Part shown: one piece after another, positions 46,163-55,867 of the stretch | Position numbering within the stretch: the first letter of the stretch is position 1 | How the letters are laid out: each line of letters begins with the position of its first letter | Assembly: GCA_024760905.1 (NCBI GenBank) | Contig: CM045751.1 | Coordinates: forward strand, 11,475,001 to 11,539,000 | Direction: 5' to 3' | DNA: 64,000 nt | Origin: Plotosus lineatus | Lineage: Eukaryota; Chordata; Actinopteri; Siluriformes; Plotosidae | The notes under the pieces: model-generated | The model's input: the letters and a program-made list of their open reading frames with translations, nothing else | Database searches by the model: none | Told to the model about the DNA's origin: nothing | Program-made: the position numbers and the translations under genes

Positions 46163-46850
46163 ATACTATATTGCACAGTGGCATGGTTATCCATGACGGA
46201 TTTCTACTGTAAATAAAGAGGGACATGTATGCAGCTGGGTATACGTTGTGAACCCAGAGACACAGTCAAGTTTTCCTGCTGCAATGGAAAGACTACAGGA
46301 CAAAGTCCAAAGATTTGTCAACTTGCACACAGCCAACAAATAATGAGTCTCCCATTATGTAATAACTGATCCAACTTAATCCAAATACACATTGCGACTG
46401 ATCTGAAGGCATTGTTGCCTATATGTGTGGCAACCTTGGTTTCTCCTGAAATGTGATTCTCTTTTGTATCTCTATCCCAAGTAAAAGTTATTGGAGTTTA
46501 ATGACTGCATTTGCTTTGTCTTTGTGCTAATTTGTTTTAAATACTAAATTATTATGGAACTTTGACTAACGCCTTATTGAATATGAGCATCATAGAAAGA
46601 TGTATTAGATTAGGTATCAAAGAAAATAAAATGGTAGAATAAATGTTTTATGTTATATAAGCACAAACTTAATGATACAAACTTAGCCCAAACCTGATCT
46701 GTATTTCAAAATATAGTTAATTGATTCCATTAGTAGGTCAAAATTGTTAAGTTTCAGATTTTGGCCTATAGCACAAGAGAAATATCTTTACAATCAGTTA
46801 AGTGTATTTTTTTAAATAATTGATTTACTTTGTTTGTTTTTTTTAAATAT
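46163..46850. other. No gene recognised
   Basis: AT-rich intergenic DNA. Confidence 0.4.

Positions 46851-46853
<3 letters not shown>

Positions 46854-46922
<69 letters not shown>
46854..46922. repeat. (AT)n microsatellite
   Basis: Pure AT dinucleotides. Confidence 0.95.
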
Positions 46923-46924
<2 letters not shown>

Positions 46925-47195
46925 CATACACAGTATATGCACCAAGCCTGTTTTTAATTGATCAATATATGACCGATTGTATTAAAAATATCTGAAAAGG
47001 CATGATATTCAGAGATTCCATACAACTCTATTGGATCCTCCAATTGAAACTGCATTCATAGCCTTCATAAGATTAGCCTACTCAGTCAGCACAGAAACAT
47101 GGGGCCCATATGGGTGTGCTGGCTGGGTAGTAGCTCCAAAAGAATCTCACCCTGCATCATGGTTTATTTCACAATAATACCCAACTCACTAAACA

Positions 47196-47555
47196 GGGGA
47201 AGTGGTGGTCTAGTGGTATAGGGCGCTGGATCGCTGATCCAAAGGTTGGGGGTTCGAGTCCCACTCTCCACAAGATTGTCACTGTCCGTCCCGTCCCCCC
47301 CCCCCAGTGCAGCTAACAGGATTATCAAAGGCGGGCCATGTCTCTCACTGTCTATGATGAGAGGCATGTAAAAGAACCATTGCTGACTTTCGTAAAGACT
47401 AGCTGCAAAGTCGTCACTGTGTTTCTGTCCCTTGCTAAAAGGGTTGTGACAGGAAGGGCATCCGACGTAAAAACCTCTGCCAAATCAAACATGCGAATCA
47501 GATGATTCGCTTTGGCGACTCCTGAGTAAAAGGGAAAAGGCCGAAAGGAAGACAG
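47196..47555 (+). repeat. tRNA SINE family A, RTE-type tail, perfect target duplication
   Basis: Flanked by acccaactcactaaaca at 47179-47195 and 47556-47572. It shows every module in order: tRNA head, body, TGTGACAGGAAGGGCATCCG, then the ATTCGCTTTGGCGACTCCTG end. It is the cleanest full copy of the subfamily here. Confidence 0.93.
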
Positions 47556-47629
47556 ACCCAACTCACTAAACACTGTGTCTCTTATGTATGAAGTTCTTAT
47601 GAACTCTTCGTGTAAGTAAATTGTTGTCA

Positions 47630-48475
47630 CCTATTCGTTTTTTACAGTATCACTGGAAATAGCTGACATGATGGTCAGGATGGTCGTAGTGCCATTCTCT
47701 GTTTCCGCTGAGATATCCATCATGTTGACCAGCACCTCTCCAATTTGGTGCCCGAATGGATCTACAGGCTCTGCAGGAGAACCTTCCAGCTCCTGGCATT
47801 GTTTGCAGTTTGCATTTTTTTCTCTATCAGCAATATCTTCATGATCCAGTAGAGTGTAGTGTAGCCATTTTATGGCCATTAAAGAATGACACATTTGGAA
47901 CTCGTCAGCAAACTCTGTTCCTCATTCTTCTCTCATAGGCTGGCAGCATCCTGCTTGCATTGGTATCCTTAATCCTTAGTGATAGTTTTACTTTGGAGTA
48001 CAATCGAATGTATAGCCATGTCCCACTTCTGGTGGGCCTTCAATTACCGCTTGACACCAATATAATGCTGCTATTTCCAGATTTCGACTTCGAAAGCCTG
48101 GGCAGCACTTTGATTGTTAACATCTTGTCCTTTATGAGTACCTTCCGCTACAGTCGCAAACACAGGCAGCTCTTAGAGGGTCTTCAGGGAGGCACCAACA
48201 TCTGCTCCCACAAACCCACCTTCGCAGACATCAAGGCAGCAAAAACTATAGACATCCTCACCTTGTCTTTTGCTTGTTAATTCTTGCTGTCTTTGTGCTG
48301 TGGCTGGCTACACCTGGTACTTCTTATTTGCTTTCTGGATCCTGGCGGGGAACAGTTGCTGCAGTGTGATTATCTACGGCCTCTGGTATTATCGGTTCAG
48401 GAAAGGGGTGTCAATTCTTTTTCACAGACATCGTTCACTACCACATTCTGAGAAGAGCTAACCTTTGTAGGCATA
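47630..48475. pseudogene. Unresolved coding-like stretch, both strands, probably decayed
   Basis: I do not recognise this region. On the plus strand 47945-48280 is open and reads like a membrane protein (a hydrophobic run near LGSTLIVNILSFMSTF). A second plus frame, 48270-48458, has GYTWYFLFAFWILAGN, and 47700-47850 has EWIYRLCRRTFQLLALFAVC. These pieces lie in different frames with stops between them. On the minus strand an 87-codon ORF at 47631-47894 is also open. None matches a repeat family seen elsewhere in the window. The reading I favour is an old pseudogene on the plus strand, with low certainty. Confidence 0.3.
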
Positions 48476-48897
48476 GACTTAATCTAAGAGCTACATTGGC
48501 ATCAGCATCACTTATATTATTTTATTCCTAACTGCATGACCACATAGTGGGAAGACAAAAAAAAACTGTTGATTTTGGATGTTAATTATTTTGACAGATG
48601 TTAATTTACTATATACAGTGATCCCTCGCTACTTCATGCTTCAGGTTCTACAGCCTCAGTGCATCGTGGGTTTTTCAAAAATATTCATCAAAAAAATTTA
48701 AAAATAAGGAAATTAAGGAAAAATCGGGAAAAATTTCAAGAAAATGCTCAAAACAAGGCCAATTATCCGAAGAAAAAAAACAACCAAACAAACAAAAACA
48801 AAAAACAACCCAAAACCCCCCAACAAAACTACTAACATTTTTATGTGAGGTGCGCATCTGAGTGTGTGTGTATTTATATTTTATTTACATCTTATGC

Positions 48898-49201
48898 GGG
48901 CAGTGGTGGCCTAGGTTTCGGGCGCTAGACCGCTGATCCAAAGATTGGGGGTTTGAGTCCCACTCTCCACAAGGTTGTGACTCCCCCACCCCAGTGCAGC
49001 TAACTGGGTTATCAAAGGCCGGCCATGTCTCTTACTGTCTATGGTGAGAGGTTCATGTAAAAGAACCATTGCTGACTTTCAACAAGGCCTGGCGAGCTGT
49101 TCAAGGTGTACTCTGCCTTCGCCCGGAGTCAGCTGAGATGGGCGCCAGCCTTCCCGCAACCCTAATTAAGATTAAGCAGTTACAGAAAATGAAATGAACT
49201 G
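48898..49201 (+). repeat. tRNA SINE family A, L2-type tail, inside MITE
   Basis: Target duplications atttacatcttatgc (48883-48897) and atttatatcttatgc (49202-49216), 14 of 15, both derived from MITE sequence. Confidence 0.85.
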
Positions 49202-49305
49202 ATTTATATCTTATGCATTATTTTTGAATGTTTAATTGTTATTATAAGCATTTATAGCATTGAATGTGTATTTATTGATATTATATACGTACACATATAA
49301 ATGTT

Positions 49306-49672
49306 AGGGCAGTAGAGGCCTGGTGGTAAAAGGTGCTAGATCGCTGATCCTAAGGTTGGGAGTTCAAGTCCCACTCGCCATAAGGTTGTCACTGTCCCCA
49401 CAGTGCAGCTAACTGGGTTATTAAAGGCCAGCCATGTCTCTTACTGTCTATGGTGAGAGGCATGTAAAAGAACTATTGCTGACTTTCTTAAAGGGTAGGC
49501 AACATAGCCGTCAGTGTGTTTCTGCCCCTTGCTACGGGTTGTGTCAGGAAGGCCATCCGATATAAAAACCTACGCCAAATCAAACATGTGAATCATTAAT
49601 ATGACTTCCATGAAGATGGAGGCAGATGATTTGCTGTGACGACCCCTGAAAGGGAACAGCCAAAAGGAGAAA
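49306..49672 (+). repeat. tRNA SINE family A, RTE-type tail, inside MITE
   Basis: Head GGCAGTAGAGGCCTGGTGGT, box B-like GAGTTCAAGTCC, tail GTGTCAGGAAGGCCATCCGA and GACGACCCCTGAAAGGGAAC. Confidence 0.8.
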
Positions 49673-49675
49673 AAA

Positions 49676-49691
49676 ATAAATAAATAAATAT

Positions 49692-49746
<55 letters not shown>

Positions 49747-49780
49747 TATATACATACATATATATATATATATATATAGT
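49676..49780. repeat. (AAAT)n / (AT)n microsatellite
   Basis: Two AT runs, each preceded by AAATAAAT and TACATACAT. Confidence 0.9.
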
Positions 49781-50039
49781 GAGGGATCCCTGTAATCCTT
49801 ACATTGTACTATAGAGATTTGCCATTATGCTTGAAATCTAAACCTGGAATGACAATGTTTAAACTTGAGCTACAATGTTGGGGGAAACTTGAAACTTGCG
49901 GGGTGCCTTGTGAGCAACAAGCCAATCCCCTAATACCCCATCACACATTGGTGTTTCTGGCTTGCATATGTACAGCACATGTATCAGAATATGTGGCATA
50001 TACATAGCTATGTATATTAAAACAATAAAAACAATCATT

Positions 50040-50375
50040 CATTCATTTTCTAAGCAGCTTAATCCTATTTTGGCTGGCACCTACCTCAGCCAACTCTGGG
50101 CAAAGATAAGGTACACCCTGAGCAGCTCACCAGACGATTGCAGAGCCAACATGCGTACAACCATTCACACTCACAACTCGGGCAATTTGGAACAACCTAT
50201 TAGACCAGTGCATGTCTGGACTGTGAGAGGGAACCAGAGTACCCAGAGAAAACTCACGAAAGCATGGGAAGAACATGCAGACTCTACACAGAAATGCCTG
50301 AGACCAGGAATCGAACTCAAGCTTTCTTGCTGAGAGGTGACCGTGCTAACCACTGCGCCACCACGCTGCCTGGGA
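50040..50375 (-). repeat. tRNA SINE with L2-like tail
   Basis: Reverse copy ending in head complement GTGCTAACCACTGCGCCACC, a clear box A; box B complement GGAATCGAACTC. Confidence 0.8.
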
Positions 50376-50454
50376 TACACAGTTTCAGATCTTTAATTTT
50401 GTACTCTGCCATTAGTACTTCTATTATTCTTAGCTCCTTGACTTTTTTTTGATG

Positions 50455-50500
50455 GCGTACACCCTGAAGTACACTAGCGAGTCTATCGCAGGGGAAACAC

Positions 50501-50543
<43 letters not shown>

Positions 50544-50765
50544 CATTATTAACACTCACACATAGGTTCAATTTGGAACAGCCAATTTGCCTAATGTGTG
50601 TGTGTCTGGACTGTGGGAGGAAACCAGGGAAACCTGGAGAAAACCCATGCAAGCATAGGGAGAACATGCAAACTCCATACTCCTCACACTGCCCACAACA
50701 CAAACTCAGAAATTTCCTGACCAACAAACTACGACATCACCATGCTGCCCATCCGCCAATTGCAC
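50455..50765 (-). repeat. tRNA SINE with L2-like tail and internal (AC)n
   Basis: The AC run is at 50500-50541, then the complement of the middle block, GGACTGTGGGAGGAAACCAG. Confidence 0.75.
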
Positions 50766-50769
50766 ACGC

Positions 50770-51420
50770 AAAATGTAAATTGAAGTTATTTTAGGATCTA
50801 GCTTTAAAAAAAATTGCACTAGAGGAATAAGGTACAGTAGTCCACAGGCATTTGTGTAAATCACAGATTTGAATGTACTGAGCCTACTATTCAAGGTGAC
50901 TTTGATTAATGTTTGTTACCAACAGTGGTGTTGCCTCCAGTATAGATTAATGAATAATCATATGCAAAGAAGTTAAAATGCAGACACCTTTCATGTGCCA
51001 TGCCAAAAGCATAAGCATTTAAGGCCTATATGTTATATTAAGTTATTAAACTTTGCTTCATCAAGTAAAAAAGAAACCCAGGTTTAGGTTTGTCTTCACT
51101 AGAGAGTAATTTATATTTTAGGATTTTTTCAATTATCCCACAATTTTCCCTTCAGAAAGACAAAGTCACGGAAAGTTATACTGTAATTTCAATGCAGCTC
51201 ATCACATCGGCATCACTTCATGTCTACTGATTTCCCCTACTTCACTCCTTCTCAAGGCAAGTATGAAAATCAGTTCTAAAGAAACAATGCTGTTGGTAGG
51301 GAAACAGGCAAAGCCAGCCTGCCCCATTTAGTTATCCATTTTTTTCTTTAATTTTTACCATTTTCACTTGAAATGTATTTTTAATCAAAATACACAGGTT
51401 GGAAAATAACTAAAAATGTG
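50770..51420. other. No gene recognised
   Basis: AT-rich intergenic DNA between repeats. Confidence 0.4.
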
Positions 51421-51424
51421 TTAC

Positions 51425-51507
51425 CTGTGGTTTTGGAACGTAAACTCCCTCTCGTTCCTGGTACTGTTTACATTCAGGGATCTGTTGACAGCAGCCTTAA
51501 TCACTGA
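51425..51507 (-). other. Orphan exon-like segment
   Basis: The minus strand has a strong acceptor (TGTTTCTGTTTCAG), 83 open bases (SVIKAAVNRSLNVNSTRNER...) and a donor (CACAG|GTAACA). No partner exon was identified, and it is not part of hp or dhodh. It may be a chance match or a piece of an unrecognised gene between them. Confidence 0.25.
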
Positions 51508-51704
51508 CTGAAACAGAAACAACCAAAAAAAAAAAGTTTGCTTGAGCAATTTTGGTTTATGTTATGTTGGGCCAAAAATGAATAAATTGACGAAGAATAT
51601 TATGAATTTTAAAAATAACATTGTATGGTTCATTAATACACTTTACTACAATCAACCATAATTTGATTATTGTAAAAGATCTGTCCAGTACTTGGTGCCT
51701 ATTA

Positions 51705-51955
51705 ACATATTTAAAGCGTCTCAGGGGGTTGTGGGAGCCAATGACTTCAGGTGAGAGGCAGGGGTAGACCCCGAACAAGTCTTCAGCTAATTTGAGGACC
51801 AGCACAGACACAAACTGCATTTTGCATTCACACCTCTATGAGCAATTTAAAATAATTGTACATGCCTGCGAATTCTGTGAGGAACCAGAGTACCACGAGG
51901 AAACCCTGTAAACGTAATAGAATGTGCCAACTCCACATAGAGTAAGGATCAGCTT
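51705..51955 (-). repeat. Degenerate SINE with L2-like tail
   Basis: GAGAGGCAGGGGTAGACCCC and GAGGAACCAGAGTACCACGA blocks in reverse. Confidence 0.6.
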
Positions 51956-52314
51956 TATTGATCAAGTTTATGTACAAAAACAAATTTGATTCAGGTTTAT
52001 CTTTTCTTACTGAACAGAAAACATTTAACAAGGCTCATGGAGAAACTAAGGCATAAGGATAAATATGAATCAAAAAGAAGTAAACTGTAAGAAATACATG
52101 CTATAGTGGTAATAATGTAAAATTTATTGAATAGCACAGAAATTTTCATAGACATGGAGTGCAAAGCAGTGTTCAGGAGGTAGTGAAGGGAATGACATAT
52201 GTGTACAGTGGGTTATATCACAGTGGTTTTCCTGACACTCTGTGACAGCAGTTCAACAGAGTGACAGACCGGAAGAAGAAACTTGTTTTCGTGCCAGGTG
52301 GTTTTGAGACACAT

Positions 52315-53100
52315 TTACATTTACAGCATTTAGCAGATGCTCTTATCTAGAGCAACTTTCCCATGTGCTTTAAAGTCACTATCTGTGAATATATTATACT
52401 GGTTTGTTAGAACACAGACTAAGTATACCATCAGTCAAACTCAGTCGGTATGTGTTGTGTGGTGTTTGTGTTTGTGCGTGTGTTTGTATACAGCATAGTG
52501 CTAATCCAATTACTACTGGAAAAGGTAAATTTTCAGCCATCGTTTGAAGATACTCAGTGACTCAGCTGTCTGGATGTCCAGAGGAAGTTCATTCCACCAC
52601 CTTGGAGCCAAAACACAGAATAGTTTAGACACGTTTTCCCCTTGTCCCTTGGTAGAGGGAGGAATCAGTCTAGCAATGCTAGATCTGAGAGAATGTGGTG
52701 CAGTGTGAGGTGATAAGCTGCAGGTCTATTTTTAGGCTTTGTAGTCAAGCATTAGTGGTTTAAATCAAATGCGAGCAGCTACAAGAAGCCAATGGAGAGA
52801 TCATAGTAGAGGTGTGGGAAATTTTTTGGATGGTTAAAAACAAGTCATGCAGTTGCATTCTGGATAGCAGAGATCAAAGAGTACTCAAGGACAGACCTAC
52901 CACGAGTGAGTTGCAGTAATCTAGTCTTGAGATGACAAGGCAGTGAACCTTGTCTTGATCTGAGTGGCCTTACTGAAAAGAAATGGACAAATCCTTTGGA
53001 TGTTAAAGCAAAGAATCAACACGATGGAGAAAGATTAGTGATATGAGAAGGACAGGTCCATGGTTACTCCAAGGCTTCATGCAGTGCCTGAAGGAGAGAT
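52315..53100. mobile_element. Long degenerate interspersed repeat of teleost type
   Basis: It begins ACATTTACATTTACAGCATT, TTAGCAGATGCTCTTATCTA and contains TGCAGTTGCATTCTGGATAG and GAGTTGCAGTAATCTAGTCT, modules found together in a repeat common in ostariophysan fish. Family not assigned. Confidence 0.55.
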
Positions 53101-53194
53101 CACAGCATTGAGGTATAGTGCTGTGTAACACTTTCCAGAAACAAAGGGTTCAAATAGTTTATGAGTGGAATATGAGAGGGCTGTAGACATGCTA

Positions 53195-53330
53195 CCAGCC
53201 CTTTTTCAGACTCTGGACTGAGACAAGTTCTGTATGGGTGGTAGGTTGGCCCCAGGCCAAGATTTGGACCCCGAACCCTCCTGCTGTGAGGCAACAGTTC
53301 TAACCACTCAGTCAGCATACACTCTAATTT
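53195..53330 (-). repeat. tRNA SINE head
   Basis: The complement reads GACTGAGTGGTTAGAACTGT then AGGAGGGTTCGGGGTCC. Confidence 0.55.
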
Positions 53331-53334
53331 GCCA

Positions 53335-54000
53335 TCATTTCCCAATAAGATTGTCACTGCAATTATATTCACCTCATTGCTGCAAAAGCCATATATCTGT
53401 TCTGATGTAACTTGCCAACACCAAAGTGTTATAATCAGCTGAATAATAACATTAAACTGTGTGCAAGTAAAATATTATTTGATTGCAATACAAATATACC
53501 AGTTAGAGCAAGACTGAAGTGGGTTGAGATACATTAGTCAAAAACAGAAAAAAAAAGGTCAAAAGTAACCTTGAAAAAATTGGAGAATCTAATAACTGTT
53601 CACATGGCCGTGATGGCAGTAGCATTATGCTGAGTTTCCGTCGTTCACTTGTTAACCATTAAATAGAAAACATTGAAGCCTTGATGTTATTTCAAATGCC
53701 TTGAAATTGTAATTTCTGATTAATTAATTATTTAACTTGTATAATTGTATAATTATATGATTGAAAAAACCAGGGTGCACCTGCTTTCACCAAGAGTCGG
53801 CTGAGATGGGCACCTGCCTCCATGCAACCCTAATTTGGATTAAGCAGCTCAGAAGAAGAATGAAAGAAAACAAAATACATTCAAGGTATTTTCACTTACC
53901 AGGATATTAAGTTTTTGCAGTGATCTTTCTTTATATATTTATACTCTGGTACCATGTGATACTGCAAAGTAACTGTAATTCATACATATGTCATGACTAA
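53335..54000. other. Mostly unrecognised, short L2-type tail near 53770-53855
   Basis: ACCAAGAGTCGGCTGAGATG then AACCCTAATTTGGATTAAGC; otherwise nothing seen. Confidence 0.45.
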
Positions 54001-54004
54001 GTAT

Positions 54005-54215
54005 GATGTAACATGGGTTTCCATGAGGTACTCAGGTTTCCTCCAACAGTTTAAAGACATGTGCCTAAGGCCAATTGACTGTTCCACAGGGACCACTGGT
54101 GTGAATATTAGTATGAATGGTTATATGCAGTTGCCATGTGATGGTCTTGTGAATCAGGAAGTATCCCACTTTCGCCTAGTGTCAGCTGTGATAGGCTCCA
54201 GTCCCTCTACAGTTC
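54005..54215 (+). repeat. SINE with L2-like tail, head missing
   Basis: TACTCAGGTTTCCTCCAACA to GTGTCAGCTGTGATAGGCTC. Confidence 0.6.
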
Positions 54216-54719
54216 AGCAAATGAGTCCATGATTATTCAAACAGTGCTTCATGAGGATTACAACATCTTTCTAGAAAAGTGTATTTTGAGCTGCATCTGC
54301 TCCAAAGTCCTTTGGTGGTCTTCTGCTACAGATCAGCATTTGAGCCATGAATCTGAGACAAGAAATTTCAGTTTGAAAAGACACCAAGTGTTCTTTTTTG
54401 ATATTTCTGTTTATTATCTGGGTCTGGTCACGAAACTGGTACATTTTCCACCTACCAAACTTCAAACCTGAATAAATATTTCCATGCCCAAGTTTATTTG
54501 TGAATCAAAATCTTTAGTGCATGCCTGGGAAATATATCAAAATATGTACACATGGTGGAACGGTTTTTGAAAAAAAAATTCAAATACTTCCTAGTTTGTA
54601 CCTTTATCATGCTCAATTTTGTAACAAGAGAAAGACGTCAATATTTTCACGTTCTGCTGAGCCTTTGTTAATGTCTCCACAGGTCCAATAACGACAAGAA
54701 TCGAAACACACAAAAATTT

Positions 54720-54739
54720 ATAAATATATATATATATTT

Positions 54740-54781
<42 letters not shown>
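54720..54781. repeat. (AT)n / (AC)n microsatellite
   Basis: Short AT then AC dinucleotide runs. Confidence 0.9.
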
Positions 54782-54784
<3 letters not shown>

Positions 54785-55400
54785 TAAAAAAATATCTATA
54801 GCAAAGTTTATACTAAAAAATGCGTTTCTTAAAACTTTAGGTAGGTAAGTAGGGTTACATTACTCATATTCTTTCAATTTTCATAATACATTATTGCTAA
54901 AGCATTTGTACCAAATTCCACCTAGTTCGTGATATACAGGATGACAAGTGCAATGATGCAAACAGTGCAATTAGCACCAAACATGAAGCTCTTTAGTAGC
55001 CGATTAGTGAACAGTGCCGACGGTATAAAGTTCTGTGTTCTGCAGTAGCTTTGTGCACTTTAGTTTAAAATCATGTCTAAATCCCATTGCACAACTCTTG
55101 AAGAGCATTGTGGATAATGTAGAAAATTAAGTAACTCAAGTGAACTTAGTAAATTTTATTATAAAATATATCTTGAACAAAGTAATATTATAAACAATGT
55201 TTTGGGTTTAGGTTTTTTTTAACAGGCATCCAAAAACTCATTTCTTTTTATTCCACAGGATGTTATCCTACTAGACCTCGCAACCTGAAGTAATCTTTTT
55301 ATTCAACAATTCCTCCACATTTATTGTTGACCAAGACCAAGAAATTCTGAGTAAAACTTAAGTAAGATTAAAGATAAATTCCAGAGTCTAAATAATATTC
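54785..55400. other. Nothing recognised downstream of dhodh
   Basis: AT-rich sequence with no gene. Confidence 0.4.
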
Positions 55401-55406
55401 TTTATT
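55401..55406 (-). terminator. dhodh: Possible polyadenylation signal of dhodh
   Basis: AATAAA on the minus strand about 380 bases after the stop codon, in an AT-rich stretch where chance matches are common. Confidence 0.35.
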
Positions 55407-55782
55407 TTTATCATCATCATTGTTATTATTAATATTTCAAAATTTCCAAAAACCATTAGAAACGTTTCTCCATGCTTACATTTGTTCACTTTCTGAAATA
55501 AGTCTTTGTGCTTTTTTAAAGTACTTTTTTGAAAGATACAACACTGCTTGCACTCCATGTTATGTCGCACTGTTGATACATGACATTATCTCATGTGCCC
55601 AGATCTTTTCAATTCAATACCGGTTCACATTCAAAACATTCAGCTCAGGGTCAGTGTCTGAAGTCCCAAACAAGGCGAGATAAAGGAGAAAACTGGATCC
55701 TGGAAACCTGATGCCACTGTCTAACCCCAGGCTGAGCTGCTCTGTTGAGCCGAAGAGTTCCACATGAACTGTACTCTAAAGC

Positions 55783-55867
55783 CTAATGAACTTCACGTGA
55801 CGATGCCACACCAGATATCCTATGATCAGCACCTACTGCTTCTGATACATTACAGAATCCTTGTTCC
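55783..55867 (-). CDS. dhodh: dhodh last exon (stop codon)
   Basis: Acceptor GTCTTGCAG. It encodes [17 protein letters not shown] then [10 protein letters not shown], with TAG at 55783-55785. The GFxxVxxAxGADHR block matches the vertebrate C-terminus. The exon is short and easily missed. Confidence 0.9.

Larger units (their letters stand above)
48616..49792 (-). mobile_element. pogo-like MITE interrupted by two SINEs
   Basis: Ends CAGTGATCCCTCGCTACTTC and AGTGAGGGATCCCTG with TA outside; reverse orientation. The interruptions are at 48898-49201 and about 49306-49672. Confidence 0.85.

Noticed and set aside
47198..47280. tRNA gene
   Set aside because: A and B boxes are present but no full cloverleaf; the segment is the head of a SINE repeated more than a dozen times in the window.
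47960..48280. Copper transporter (SLC31) exon
   Set aside because: A vague likeness of the LLF...SLGS...SF run to the first membrane segment, but the Met-rich motif, the second and third segments and a consistent frame are missing.
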